NCBI RefSeq assembly: GCF_030142075.1
Contig: NZ_CP126241.1
Coordinates: forward strand, 2,480,001-2,544,000
Direction: 5' to 3'
Length of the DNA stretch: 64,000 nucleotides
From: Arthrobacter sp. zg-Y20
GTDB taxonomy: Bacteria > Actinomycetota > Actinomycetes > Actinomycetales > Micrococcaceae
Shown here: in pieces, positions 35,730 to 44,858 of the stretch
How positions within the stretch are numbered: the stretch's first letter is position 1
Layout of the letters: each line of letters starts with the position of its first letter
Program-made: the position numbers and the translations under genes
Notes under the pieces: model-generated
Seen by the model: only the letters and a program-made list of their open reading frames with translations
What the model was told of the DNA's origin: nothing
Databases searched by the model: none

Positions 35730-36961
35730 GCCCGGGCCTCCAGTAATGCGGCCACATCGATCCCTGCTTGGGCGAACTTCTCCGCAGCCGGCATGGACGA
35801 CGCGGTCGCGGCCAGTTGCCCGCCGCCGGTGCGGGAGAATACCGACGACGTTTCGATGACCCCGTTTTCCACCCGGCGGCCCAGCGCAACCACTTCCGTG
35901 ACTTCCCGACGTCCCGACGGTGTCCGTGCGCAGTGGACCACCAAGTCAATGCAGGAGGCAACCGTGGGAACCACGAAGGCGCTGGAGATATTGCTGCCTG
36001 CCAGAAGGGGAAGCGTGCATAGCTTGGTAACGGCGTCCCGGGCACTGTTGGCGTGGATGGTGCACATGCCGGGCAGGCCTGCATTCAGCGCAATCAGCAT
36101 GTCCAGGCTCTCCGCTTCCCGGACTTCCCCCACAATCAGGCGGTCCGGACGCATGCGCAGTGCCTCTTTCACCAGCCGGCGCAGCGGAATCTCGCCCTCG
36201 CCTTCCAGGTTTGCCTGCCGGCACTGCAGGCCCACTACGTCGCGCAGCGGCAGCTGCAGCTCGAAGATCTCCTCCACCGTCACTATCCGTTCCCTTGGCC
36301 CGATGGAGGCACCGAGACAGTTGAGCATGGTGGTTTTGCCGGCCTGCGTGGCCCCGGAGACGAGGATGTTCAGTCCGGCGCCGACGGCGGCGCCGAGGAA
36401 GCGGGCCGCCGGCGCGGACAATGTGCCAAGCTCCACCAGATGCTCCAGACGCCGCGCCCGGGCCACGAATTTGCGGATGTTCACTGCCCAGTGGCGCCTG
36501 GTGACATCCGGAATGGCCACGTGCAGGCGGGAGCCGTCCGGCAGGGCGGCGTCCACGAAAGGCGAGGAAAGGTCCAGGCGGCGCCCGGAGGACTTCAGCA
36601 TGCGCTCCACCAGCAGCCGCACCTGCTCGGGTGTCAGCGACAGTGAGGTCAGTTCGGACCGGCCGTCCCGGGCCAGGTAGATTTCCGCGGGCGAGTTGAT
36701 CCAGATTTCTTCCACGCCCGGGTCATCGAGCAGCGGCTGCAGCACGCCGAAGCCAGCCACCGAATCAAACACCTGCTGCCGGACGCTGTCCAGCCGGCCC
36801 AGCGGGGGCAGCGATCCCAGCAGGGAACGTTCGTCGTAGTCGGACACGGCCGCGTCCACCAAACGCCGTACTTCATTGACCTGTTCCTGCGGGTCCAGGC
36901 CGCGCACGCGGATGAGCTCGCGCACCTCGTCCTCGACGATCCGCATGGCGTCCATCAGCAT
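35726..36961 (-). CDS. tadA: TadA/CpaF-family pilus ATPase
   Basis: A 411-residue secretion ATPase that drives Flp pilus assembly. Walker A VSGATQAGKTT (about 201-210), Asp box EIFELQLP, Walker B RPDRLIVGEVREAE, His box AGLPGMCTIHANSARDA. First gene of the operon tadA-tadB-tadC-flp-like-tadE-tadE-tadG-like. No TadZ/CpaE gene is alongside, unlike many actinobacterial loci. Confidence 0.93.
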   Translation of the reverse strand: MLMDAMRIVEDEVRELIRVRGLDPQEQVNEVRRLVDAAVSDYDERSLLGSLPPLGRLDSVRQQVFDSVAGFGVLQPLLDDPGVEEIWINSPAEIYLARDGRSELTSLSLTPEQVRLLVERMLKSSGRRLDLSSPFVDAALPDGSRLHVAIPDVTRRHWAVNIRKFVARARRLEHLVELGTLSAPAARFLGAAVGAGLNILVSGATQAGKTTMLNCLGASIGPRERIVTVEEIFELQLPLRDVVGLQCRQANLEGEGEIPLRRLVKEALRMRPDRLIVGEVREAESLDMLIALNAGLPGMCTIHANSARDAVTKLCTLPLLAGSNISSAFVVPTVASCIDLVVHCARTPSGRREVTEVVALGRRVENGVIETSSVFSRTGGGQLAATASSMPAAEKFAQAGIDVAALLEARA

Positions 36962-36976
36962 CCCCCGCCCCCACTG

Positions 36977-37023
36977 ACCGGGCCGGCGGCCCGGTTTACT
37001 GTGCCCGGCCCCTCACCGGGGCC
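36977..37023. terminator. Two GC-rich hairpins between the flippase and tadA genes
   Basis: ACCGGGCC (36977-36984) pairs with GGCCCGGT (36988-36995); GGCCCC (37007-37012) pairs with GGGGCC (37018-37023). Both lie in the 140-bp gap and probably separate the leftward flippase transcript from the tad operon. Neither has a clear T-run on the minus strand. Confidence 0.4.
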
Positions 37024-37101
37024 ACGGGCGACACACTAAGGCTGCGCGGACACAGGCGCGAGGGTACGGACGGAGCCTGTGGATAAGCTCCGCCGTGACG
37101 C

Positions 37102-38331
37102 TCAGAGGACCGGCTTCCGCACCTTGGTCAGTGCGCGGAAATGGATCGCGACGCCGGCCAGCGGGCCGATCAGCAGGCTCAGTACGCAGCGCACCTCGGT
37201 GGAAAACGGCAGGAGCAGGATCAGGAAGGCAAGGACGGATGCGGTCAGCCAGCCGGCCGTGTAGGCCCGGTGGCGTCCGGTGGCCAGCAGCGCCATACCC
37301 GACAGGGTCAGCACGGCAATTCCCGCCGTTGCCACGGTCAGCGCCGCCAGGACCCATCCCTGGATGCGGTAGTCGTCGCCGAAGAAGGTCATCAGCCACG
37401 GTCCCGCCCACCAGGCCAGCACGGCGCCGGCCCCGCCCAGGGCAAGCACTGCCAGGATTGGCCGGGACAGTGCTTTCCAGCCTTTGCCGTCTTCGGCCCG
37501 CAGCACCGCATTGATTGCCAGCCCCTGGAAAGCCACCAAGGGCAGCATGATGGGTGCCCGCGTCAGGGAAATGGCCAACAGCACCGGGGCTGCAGTGGCG
37601 AAGTCCTCCGGCGGCGTCGTGACCTTCACCAGCAGCGGATAGGACACCACCAGGGCGGCCGAGGCGGCAGCGGATACACACGCCTGGGCCGTACCGCGCA
37701 GCAGTAGTCCCAGCCGGACATCACCGTGGGCGCGCAGCCCGGCGCGGGCGGCAGGCGAGAACAGGACCAGCGCAGGCCACGCCAGCAGCGCAGCCAGGCA
37801 GGCAGCTTCCAGGCCCTGCAGGCCCAGCCCCAGGCCGGCAGCCCCTGTGACAGCAGCCAGGCGCAGCCCGGCTTCCAGCAGCACCAGCTTGGAATAGGGA
37901 TGCCACTGGTCCATCGCCTGCAGCGCGCCCGACAAGGCAGCATGAACGGCGAACACGAGGCTTGTGGCCAGGAGGATGCCCACAATGGTCCACTGCTGGC
38001 CCGAGCCGCCGATGCTGAACGGCACGGTCACCGCCGCCACGGCTACGGCCAGCACCGTGCCTGTGATCAGCGCACTTGCCGTGATGGACCCGCCCCTCGG
38101 CGTACCCGCCGGAGCGAGCAGGCTGCGGCCCACCGCCCGAGTGGACTCGGCCGCGATCCCGTTCAGGATCCCGTACACGGCAAAGAGTGCTCCCCAGAAA
38201 GCGAGGAAATCTGCATTGGCCGAGGCAGTGAGGTTCCGCGCTGCCACCACCAGGATGAGGAACCCGGACAACGCCGCGAACACCGACACCGCACCCACGC
38301 CGGTGGCCTGTCGCGAATCGATGCCGGGCAC
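37102..38331 (-). CDS. Wzx-like polysaccharide flippase / MATE-fold membrane protein
   Basis: A 409-residue protein with about 12 hydrophobic segments, of the polysaccharide-biosynthesis (Wzx/MurJ-like) type: first helices AVSVFAALSGFLILVVAARNL and FLAFWGALFAVYGILNGIAAE. Likely flips a lipid-linked sugar. Leftward lone gene, divergent from a family 2 glycosyltransferase. Substrate unknown. Confidence 0.82.
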   Translation of the reverse strand: MPGIDSRQATGVGAVSVFAALSGFLILVVAARNLTASANADFLAFWGALFAVYGILNGIAAESTRAVGRSLLAPAGTPRGGSITASALITGTVLAVAVAAVTVPFSIGGSGQQWTIVGILLATSLVFAVHAALSGALQAMDQWHPYSKLVLLEAGLRLAAVTGAAGLGLGLQGLEAACLAALLAWPALVLFSPAARAGLRAHGDVRLGLLLRGTAQACVSAAASAALVVSYPLLVKVTTPPEDFATAAPVLLAISLTRAPIMLPLVAFQGLAINAVLRAEDGKGWKALSRPILAVLALGGAGAVLAWWAGPWLMTFFGDDYRIQGWVLAALTVATAGIAVLTLSGMALLATGRHRAYTAGWLTASVLAFLILLLPFSTEVRCVLSLLIGPLAGVAIHFRALTKVRKPVL

Positions 38332-38512
38332 TCGGTTCTCCTATTGTTAGCTGCCGGTCCGTCCCATAGCATCAACCTGCTCCATGTGCGGGCCGGGAGG
38401 AAGTAAATCCCGCCCACACTACGCGCCGGACGGGTTTCAACGCCACAGCCGGGGCTGCGCTGCACGCTCTGTATTTCCTCGTCCCCGTTGTCCCGACGGA
38501 AGGAAAGCGGCA

Positions 38513-39397
38513 ATGGAAACAATCGATGTGCTCCTGCCCTACTACGGCGACGTGGGCTTCCTGAAGGCGGCAGCGCAGAGCGTACTCGACCAGGACTACC
38601 CTGACTGGCGGCTGGTGGTCCTTGACGATGCGTATCCCGACGACGAGCCCGCCCGCTGGTTCGCGGCACTCGCCGATCCGCGGGTGACTTACATCCAGAA
38701 CCCTGCGAACCTTGGTGCCAGCGGGAACTACCGCAAGGCGCTGGCTCTCGCAGAAGCACCCATTGTGGTGATGATGGGCGCTGACGACCTGATGCTGCCG
38801 TCCTATCTGAGTGCCGTGGCAACCGCGCTTACCGCCCACCCGGATACGTCCGTGGTCCAGCCGGGAGTGGTGGTCATTGACGAATACGGTGCCCGGAGCC
38901 GGACCATCACCGACATGGTCAAGCGGCTTGCCTCACCCCGGCCGCGGCCCGAGTTGACCATCGGCGGCGAGGACATGGCCGCCAGCCTGCTGCATGCCGG
39001 CTGGCATTACTTTCCGTCCCTGGCCTGGCGGACCGAAGAGATGCAGCGGTTCGGCTTCCGGCCGGGGTACGACGTCGTCCAGGACCTCGCGCTCCTGCTG
39101 GACATCGCGGCCGCCGGCGGTTCCATGCTCCTGATCAGCGACCCCGTCTTCCAGTACCGGCGGCACAGCAGCTCAGACTCGTCCGTACGGGCCGTAGACG
39201 GACGGAGGTTTGCGGAGGAACGGAGATTCTTCCGTGAGGAGGCGGCCAGGTTCCGGGAGCTGGGCTGGAAGAAGGCGGCACTGGCAGCGGACCTCCACTG
39301 GACCTCGCGGCTGCACGCGCTGCTGGTGCTGTTAAGGAGCGTGCGCAGGCCAACAGTTCAGGGCACCGTTGTGCTGGGACGGCACGTCCTGACCTGA
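38513..39397 (+). CDS. Family 2 glycosyltransferase
   Basis: A 294-residue GT-A enzyme: DVLLPYYGDVGFLKAAAQSVLDQDYPDWRLVVLDD at the start, MMGADDLMLPS (metal-binding DD, about residue 86-90) in the middle. ATG 38513 with GGAAGGAAAG upstream; the frame opens earlier at 38384 without support. Likely adds a sugar to a surface glycan. Ends four bases before the convergent VanY gene. Confidence 0.88.
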   Translation: METIDVLLPYYGDVGFLKAAAQSVLDQDYPDWRLVVLDDAYPDDEPARWFAALADPRVTYIQNPANLGASGNYRKALALAEAPIVVMMGADDLMLPSYLSAVATALTAHPDTSVVQPGVVVIDEYGARSRTITDMVKRLASPRPRPELTIGGEDMAASLLHAGWHYFPSLAWRTEEMQRFGFRPGYDVVQDLALLLDIAAAGGSMLLISDPVFQYRRHSSSDSSVRAVDGRRFAEERRFFREEAARFRELGWKKAALAADLHWTSRLHALLVLLRSVRRPTVQGTVVLGRHVLT

Positions 39398-39400
39398 CTG

Positions 39401-40381
39401 CTAATAGCCCGGGGCGGGCGCCAATCCAAGATAGGTTTCCAGGGTCCCTGCTCCTGAGGCCCGCAGGCCGGCAGCCATGGAGTCGCCGACATAGCGAAGG
39501 TGCCACGGCTCGTACGCGTAGCCGGTCACGGGTTCGGCGCCCTCCGGGTAGCGGACAATAAACCCGAAGCGGTGTGCATTCGCTTCGACCCACTGGCCGG
39601 CAGGGGTTTGTGCAAAACACGCCTGCAGCTGGCAGGAACCGTCGGCTGCGCCGACGTCGGCAGCCAAACCGCTTTGGTGCTCGCTGTGGCCGGGACGGGC
39701 AGAGATCCGGTCCGCTGCCTCCACGCCGTAGCGGGCCACATAAGAGTCGTAAACAGCCGACTGGGCGGAGTAGGAGCGGTAGGCGCTGACCAGCGCCAGG
39801 TCCGCACCTGCTGCTGCCGCGTCAGCCTGCATCCGGCTGAAAGCGTCAGCCGCCTCTGCCCGCAGTGTGCTGCCGCCCGCCGGAACCAGATCTGCCGGAG
39901 CATAGTCCGCGGGCCCAAACGGCCGCTGCTTGTTGACCACCGCGCCCACGGAGGCGGGGTCGTCAATATCGCGCTGCACTGCTGCCCCGGTGGAAGGGGA
40001 CCAGGTGATCAGCCCACGTTGGAAGTGCTGGCGGCAGCTGCCGTCGCCGCAGACCGGAGCCTCAACGGGATAACCCAGCGGCCCCTCCTCGGCAGCGTCT
40101 GCTTCCCAGGCCGCACGGATGGCGCCCCAAACCGGCATGGCGCCGGTTGCCGGGGTCCAAACAATGGCACCGTGCTGGTAGGTCCGTATGCAGCCGTTGT
40201 CGCGCTGGCCGCAGGTTTCCCGCCCGGTGGGGGCACCGAGGCCGCCGGAGGAACCGCCAAAGGAAGCATGCGCGGAATCGATGGCCGTCTCCTGGCCCGC
40301 GGTCGCACCGGAAACACCGGCGAAGGCAGCAAGGAGGACCACGGCATTGGCCACCGCCAGCGAGCTTCGTGTCAGACGCAT
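39401..40381 (-). CDS. Secreted D,D-carboxypeptidase (VanY/M15B) with two LGFP-type repeats
   Basis: A 326-residue exported protein: signal peptide (SLAVANAVVLLAAFAGVSGATAG), two LGFP-like repeats (about 45-135: GLGAPTGRETCGQRDNGC and GPLGYPVEAPVCGDGSC), then a VanY domain with SAYRSY, RPGHSEHQSGLAADV (zinc His and Asp) and YEPWHLRYVG. The active residues are all present, so it should trim D-Ala from wall peptides. The paired Cys in the repeats match those of the divergent lysozyme gene, suggesting both bind the same wall ligand. Confidence 0.92.
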   Translation of the reverse strand: MRLTRSSLAVANAVVLLAAFAGVSGATAGQETAIDSAHASFGGSSGGLGAPTGRETCGQRDNGCIRTYQHGAIVWTPATGAMPVWGAIRAAWEADAAEEGPLGYPVEAPVCGDGSCRQHFQRGLITWSPSTGAAVQRDIDDPASVGAVVNKQRPFGPADYAPADLVPAGGSTLRAEAADAFSRMQADAAAAGADLALVSAYRSYSAQSAVYDSYVARYGVEAADRISARPGHSEHQSGLAADVGAADGSCQLQACFAQTPAGQWVEANAHRFGFIVRYPEGAEPVTGYAYEPWHLRYVGDSMAAGLRASGAGTLETYLGLAPAPGY

Positions 40382-40612
40382 GTTCCTCCTTTTAAACGCA
40401 GTTCCTCAGTGCATTATCGGCAGCAGGAACCCTATTCGTTAGGTGTCACCGGCAACTTTCCCCGCTACCCTTTACCGGCTTGGTGGCCGGGCGAACTGTT
40501 ACTTCCAGCGTGGCGTGCCTGCCCCGGATCCTGCGAAACCGTCAGGTACGCTTTAGCTCGTCTTACAGCGAATTCGCTGGCATTTGGTTCCGCGCACTGT
40601 CTGGAGAAACTC

Positions 40613-43600
40613 TTGAAGAACCGTTACGTTTTCCGGATGGCCGGCGCGGCCCTGGCCCTCGCACTTAGTTTCAGCGTAGTACAGCCGGCTGCCGGCTGGG
40701 CGCAAAACCAGGCCGGTGAGCAGGCTGTGGAAGCCGTTCCCGGCAATACCCCCGCCGCCCAGACAACGGAGCCGGCGGACCCGGCTGTGCGCGAAGGTGA
40801 AACAGTTCCGTCAGCTCCGCCGGAGTCCGCGGCCGACGGACCTGCCCAGGCCCCGGCCGATGCCGCACAGACCCCCGGGAGCACTCCCTCACCGTCCTCC
40901 GCACCCACGGCCCCAGCCGATGGGGCTCCCGCGGAGGACACGGATCTATTGGATGAGGTTGGGCCGCTTGGTGCCCGCATGGGGCAGGGCCTGGAACGCC
41001 TGCTGACCACCGGAGACCCCCAGGTGCCCACGCCCGAGGAGACGGCGTTGCGCGAAGCCGCCGATGCGGGGGCCCTGCCGGCTCCGGAAGCCGTAACGCC
41101 CAACCCGATTGCCGGGCCTGCCGCAGCTGTGGATCCCGCCGCCTCCCGCTCGGCAAAAGCCCCCGGCACGCTCCGGATCGAGGCGGCTTTCACCGCCTCT
41201 GATACGGCTGGGGTTTCCCCCGCCGCTGATTGGCGGCCGCAGGGACTCCAAGGCCTCGATGTAAGCAGCCATCAGGAAAACGTTGACTGGGCCGCAGCGT
41301 GGAACCAGGGCGCACGTTTCGCGTACGTCAAGGCAACCGAAGGAACGTCTTACACGAACCCGTATTTCGGGCAGCAATACAACGGGTCTGCAAACGTTGG
41401 AATGTACCGCGGTGCTTATCACTTCGCCCTTCCCAACCTTCAGGAAAGTGGTGCAGCACAGGCCAACTATTTCCTGGATCACGGCGGCAATTGGGCTTCC
41501 AACACCGGAACGCTGCCGCCGCTGCTGGATATCGAGTACAACCCTTACGCATCCATGGGCAACACCTGCTACAACCTTTCCGCCGGACAAATGGTTTCCT
41601 GGATTGCGTCCTTCTCTGACGCCGTTTATGCCCGGACCGGCACCTTTCCGCTGATCTACACGACCACCGACTGGTGGCGCACCTGTACCGGCAACTCGGC
41701 CCAGTTCGCCAATCACCGGCTGCACATCGCCAACTACAACACGGTAGGCGCGGGCACCCTGCCCAACGGCTGGTCCACCTACGCTATTTGGCAGTACAGC
41801 AGCGCCGGCCCCTACGTCGGCGATTCCAACGTGTGGAACGGCAATGAGGCCAGCCTCGAAGCTGCCACCCGTTACGAGGTCCCGTCCTCCTACGAGAACG
41901 TCCGCAGGGCCAGCGGCGTCGGGATTCCCCTGTCCAGGCTGGTGTGCGGGCTGCAGGCCGGCGGTTGCCTCCAGGACTTCCAATCCGGCAGCATCTACTC
42001 CACGCCGTCCACGGGCACCCACGCCGTCAGTGGCTCAATCAGGTCAGCTTGGTGGGCCACCGGCGGCCAGGGCGGTGCCTATGGCTACCCCATCTCCGAG
42101 CAGGTCTGCGGGCTCAAGGACGGCGGGTGCCTCCAGGACTTCCAGCACGGCACGTTCTACGCCACGCCTTCTAACGGCACCCACGGCGTCAGTGGAAGCA
42201 TCCGGTCCGTCTGGTGGGCAGCAGGCGGCCAGGGCGGCCCCCAGGGCTACCCCATCTCCGACCTCGTCTGCGGCCTGAAGGACGGCGGCTGCCTCCAGGA
42301 CTTCCAAAACGGCACCTTCTACGCCAGTGCCGTAACCGCCGCCCGCCCGGTCACCGGAGCCATCCGTGCCGCGTGGTGGGCGGCGGGCGGCCAGAACAGC
42401 TCCTACGGCTACCCCATCTCCGACCAGGTCTGCGGCCTCAAGGACGGCGGCTGCCTCCAGGACTTCCAAAACGGCACCTACTACATCACCCCGGCCAACG
42501 GCACCCGCGCCGTCACCGGCACCATCAGGAAATCGTGGTGGGCAGCAGGCGGCCAGGGCGGCCCCCAGGGCTACCCCATCTCCGACCAGGTCTGCGGCCT
42601 CAAGGACGGCGGCTGCCTCCAGGACTTCCAAAACGGCACCTACTACATCACCCCGGCCAACGGCACCCGCGCCGTCACCGGCACCATCAGGAAATCGTGG
42701 TGGGCAGCAGGCGGCCAGGGCGGCCCCCAGGGCTACCCCGTCTCCGACCAGGTCTGCGGCCTCAAGGACGGCGGCTGCCTCCAGGACTTCCAAAACGGCA
42801 CCTACTACATCACCCCGGCCAACGGCACCCGCGCCGTCACCGGCACCATCAGGAAATCGTGGTGGGCAGCAGGCGGCCAGGGCGGCCCCCAGGGCTACCC
42901 CGTCTCCGACCAGGTCTGCGGCCTCAAGGACGGCGGCTGCCTCCAGGACTTCCAAAACGGCACCTACTACATCACCCCGGCCAACGGCACCCGCGCCGTC
43001 ACCGGCACCATCAGGAAATCGTGGTGGGCAGCAGGTGGCCAGGGCGGCCCCCAGGGCTACCCCGTCTCCGACCAGGTCTGCGGCCTCAAGGACGGCGGCT
43101 GCCTCCAGGACTTCCAAAACGGCACCTACTACATCACCCCGGCCAACGGCACCCGCGCCGTCAGCGGCACCATCCGCTCTGCATGGTGGGCAGCGGGCGG
43201 CCAGGGCGGCCCCCAGGGCTACCCCATCTCCGACCAGGTCTGCGGACTCAAGGACGGCGGGTGCCTCCAGGACTTCCAAAACGGCACCTACTACATCACC
43301 CCGGCCAACGGCACCCGCGCCGTCAGCGGCACCATCCGCTCTGCATGGTGGGCAGCAGGCGGCCAGGGCGGCCCCCAGGGCTACCCCATCTCCGACCAGG
43401 TCTGCGGACTCAAGGACGGCGGCTGCCTCCAGGACTTCCAAAACGGCACCTACTACATCACCCCGGCCAACGGCACCCGCGCGGTCACCGGCGCCATCCG
43501 CTCTGCATGGTGGGCAGCGGGCGGCCAGGGTGGCGTCTACGGCTACCCGGTCTCCGACCAGGTCTGCGCATCAGACAGAATCTGCGTACAGGACTTCGAG

Positions 43601-43621
43601 AAGGGCACCATCAAGAAATGA
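40613..43621 (+). CDS. Secreted GH25 lysozyme (muramidase) with 10.5 tandem LGFP repeats
   Basis: A 1002-residue exported enzyme. Signal peptide at about 1-33 (RMAGAALALALSFSVV, cut near WAQ), Pro/Ala/Glu-rich linker to about 200, GH25 domain from QGLDVSSHQE (Asp216) through LLDIEY (Asp306, Glu308, catalytic) to about 430, then repeats 437-1002. Each repeat is 54 residues with a Cys pair (VCGLKDGGCLQDFQ). TTG 40613 is chosen: GGAG at 40603-40606 is ideally spaced and residues KNRYVFR give the signal its basic end; ATG 40637 lacks a ribosome site. The frame continues far upstream on paper only. Divergent from vanY, and its stop overlaps the next gene start (ATGA). Confidence 0.92.
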   Translation: MKNRYVFRMAGAALALALSFSVVQPAAGWAQNQAGEQAVEAVPGNTPAAQTTEPADPAVREGETVPSAPPESAADGPAQAPADAAQTPGSTPSPSSAPTAPADGAPAEDTDLLDEVGPLGARMGQGLERLLTTGDPQVPTPEETALREAADAGALPAPEAVTPNPIAGPAAAVDPAASRSAKAPGTLRIEAAFTASDTAGVSPAADWRPQGLQGLDVSSHQENVDWAAAWNQGARFAYVKATEGTSYTNPYFGQQYNGSANVGMYRGAYHFALPNLQESGAAQANYFLDHGGNWASNTGTLPPLLDIEYNPYASMGNTCYNLSAGQMVSWIASFSDAVYARTGTFPLIYTTTDWWRTCTGNSAQFANHRLHIANYNTVGAGTLPNGWSTYAIWQYSSAGPYVGDSNVWNGNEASLEAATRYEVPSSYENVRRASGVGIPLSRLVCGLQAGGCLQDFQSGSIYSTPSTGTHAVSGSIRSAWWATGGQGGAYGYPISEQVCGLKDGGCLQDFQHGTFYATPSNGTHGVSGSIRSVWWAAGGQGGPQGYPISDLVCGLKDGGCLQDFQNGTFYASAVTAARPVTGAIRAAWWAAGGQNSSYGYPISDQVCGLKDGGCLQDFQNGTYYITPANGTRAVTGTIRKSWWAAGGQGGPQGYPISDQVCGLKDGGCLQDFQNGTYYITPANGTRAVTGTIRKSWWAAGGQGGPQGYPVSDQVCGLKDGGCLQDFQNGTYYITPANGTRAVTGTIRKSWWAAGGQGGPQGYPVSDQVCGLKDGGCLQDFQNGTYYITPANGTRAVTGTIRKSWWAAGGQGGPQGYPVSDQVCGLKDGGCLQDFQNGTYYITPANGTRAVSGTIRSAWWAAGGQGGPQGYPISDQVCGLKDGGCLQDFQNGTYYITPANGTRAVSGTIRSAWWAAGGQGGPQGYPISDQVCGLKDGGCLQDFQNGTYYITPANGTRAVTGAIRSAWWAAGGQGGVYGYPVSDQVCASDRICVQDFEKGTIKK
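41921..43621 (+). repeat. Tandem 162-bp repeat array within the lysozyme gene
   Basis: Ten units of exactly 162 bp start at 41921, 42083, 42245, 42407, 42569, 42731, 42893, 43055, 43217 and 43379, followed by a half unit from 43541. Units 4-10 are nearly identical in DNA; 1-3 and the half unit have diverged. The pattern points to recent expansion by unequal crossing-over, so copy number is expected to vary between isolates. Confidence 0.95.
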
Positions 43622-44439
43622 GTGAGTCCCCCCTCCGCCGTTTCCCGCGCCGGGGAACGGCCCCCGGCGCGGAGCACGATGCAGTCATTGGTATGATGGC
43701 CTCGATGCCTTCCTCAACCCGCACCCTAGTGATTATTCCTGCCTGGAATGAAGAAGCCGCCCTCCCGGAGACCATCCGTGAAATCAAGGTTTCCGCCCCC
43801 GACTGCGATGTCCTGGTAGTCGATGACGGTTCCACCGACGGCACCAGGCGAAGCGCCCTGTCCGCCCGGGTAGACGTACTGACCCTCCCCTTCAACCTGG
43901 GGGTAGGCGGCGCCATGCGTGCCGGCTTCAAGTACGCCTACTGGCGGGACTATGACGCCGTCATCCAGGTGGACGCCGACGGGCAGCATGATCCGCGGGA
44001 CATCCGGCGGGTCCTCGCCGGACTTGAACACTCCGACATTTCCATTGGTGCACGGTTCGCGGACCGCGGCAGCTACGAGGTTCGCGGCCCCCGCAAGTGG
44101 GCCATGCAGTTCCTGGCCGGCGTCGTGTCCAGGCTCGCCGGCACCAAGCTGACGGACGTCACCTCCGGATTCCGCGCCGGCAACCGCCGGGCCATCCGGC
44201 AGTACCTGGAGCACTACCCCGCCGAATACCTCGGTGACACCATAGATTCGCTTGTCGTGGCCATCCGCAGCGGTTGCTCCGTCACCCAGGTGCCGGTGGA
44301 AATGCGTCCCCGCCAGGCGGGCGTGCCGAGCCACAACCCGTTCAAATCCACCATCTACCTTGCACGGTCGGGGCTCGCACTGCTGCTGGCATTGACGCGG
44401 AAGCGCTCAACGCTCCCCACCGCAGAAAGCATGTCCTAA
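43618..44439 (+). CDS. Family 2 glycosyltransferase, polyprenyl-phosphate-sugar synthase (DPM1-like)
   Basis: A GT-A enzyme of 273 residues: VIIPAWNEEAALPETIREI, VLVVDDGSTDGT, VIQVDADGQHDPRDI (catalytic DAD), then a C-terminal part resembling DPM1/undecaprenyl-phosphate-sugar transferases. The start is uncertain: ATG 43618 overlaps the lysozyme stop, while ATG 43693, 43696 or 43705 give a more typical N-terminus (SSTRTLVIIPAWNEE). First gene of a four-gene run with DUF2304, GT4 and a flippase. Confidence 0.88.
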   Translation: MSESPLRRFPRRGTAPGAEHDAVIGMMASMPSSTRTLVIIPAWNEEAALPETIREIKVSAPDCDVLVVDDGSTDGTRRSALSARVDVLTLPFNLGVGGAMRAGFKYAYWRDYDAVIQVDADGQHDPRDIRRVLAGLEHSDISIGARFADRGSYEVRGPRKWAMQFLAGVVSRLAGTKLTDVTSGFRAGNRRAIRQYLEHYPAEYLGDTIDSLVVAIRSGCSVTQVPVEMRPRQAGVPSHNPFKSTIYLARSGLALLLALTRKRSTLPTAESMS

Positions 44440-44858
44440 TGTCCCCCGGCAGCATCATCACATTCGCTATTGCCTTCCTGACGGTCGCGCTGGTGTTCCG
44501 CATGCTCCGGCGCGGACAGCTCAGGGAGAAATACGCCATCCTGTGGCTGTCCCTGGGCGTGGTGACCCTGGTACTCACGGCGTTCCCCCAGATCCTCCTC
44601 TGGACCAGCCAGCTGCTGGGAGTTCAGGTTCCCGCGAACCTTATTTTCGCCGTCGCGCTGACCCTTCTCGTGGGCGTTACCCTTCACCTGTCCTGGGAAC
44701 TTTCCACGGTTGAGGAGGAAGCCCGGGTCCTCGCCGAGGAAGTGGGCATCCTCCGCACCACCGTGTCCCGTATGGAGGACACCCTCGACAGCCTGGCCCG
44801 CGGGCACCTGCTTGAGCAGCCCACGGACGAGGCCGGACGAACGGACCAAAGGAACTAA
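44439..44858 (+). CDS. DUF2304-family small membrane protein
   Basis: A 139-residue protein: three membrane segments (about 5-20, 33-55, 65-85) and a C-terminal coiled coil (VEEEARVLAEEVGILRTTVSRMEDTL). DUF2304 genes usually lie directly behind DPM1-like transferases and are thought to assist them. Start ATG 44439 overlaps the preceding stop (TAATG). Confidence 0.85.
   Translation: MSPGSIITFAIAFLTVALVFRMLRRGQLREKYAILWLSLGVVTLVLTAFPQILLWTSQLLGVQVPANLIFAVALTLLVGVTLHLSWELSTVEEEARVLAEEVGILRTTVSRMEDTLDSLARGHLLEQPTDEAGRTDQRN

Noticed and set aside
37078-37086. Perfect DnaA-box nonamer TGTGGATAA
   Set aside because: A single copy, no AT-rich stretch or further boxes, and no dnaA/dnaN genes; such a 9-mer is expected by chance in a window of this size. 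Not an origin.
39500-40612. 371 extra codons upstream of the lysozyme in the same frame
   Set aside because: They lie antisense to vanY, have no signal peptide and no ribosome site; TTG 40613 gives a correct signal peptide.
42044-43441. Long antisense open frame (466 codons) through the lysozyme repeats
   Set aside because: It is the mirror of the stop-free 162-bp repeat; it has no ribosome site, no family resemblance and its protein is only the repeated shadow.
42214-44439. 741-codon frame joining a repeat-derived Pro/Arg-rich part to the DPM1-like enzyme
   Set aside because: The first two thirds are the lysozyme repeats read in another frame; only the part from 43618 encodes a recognisable protein.
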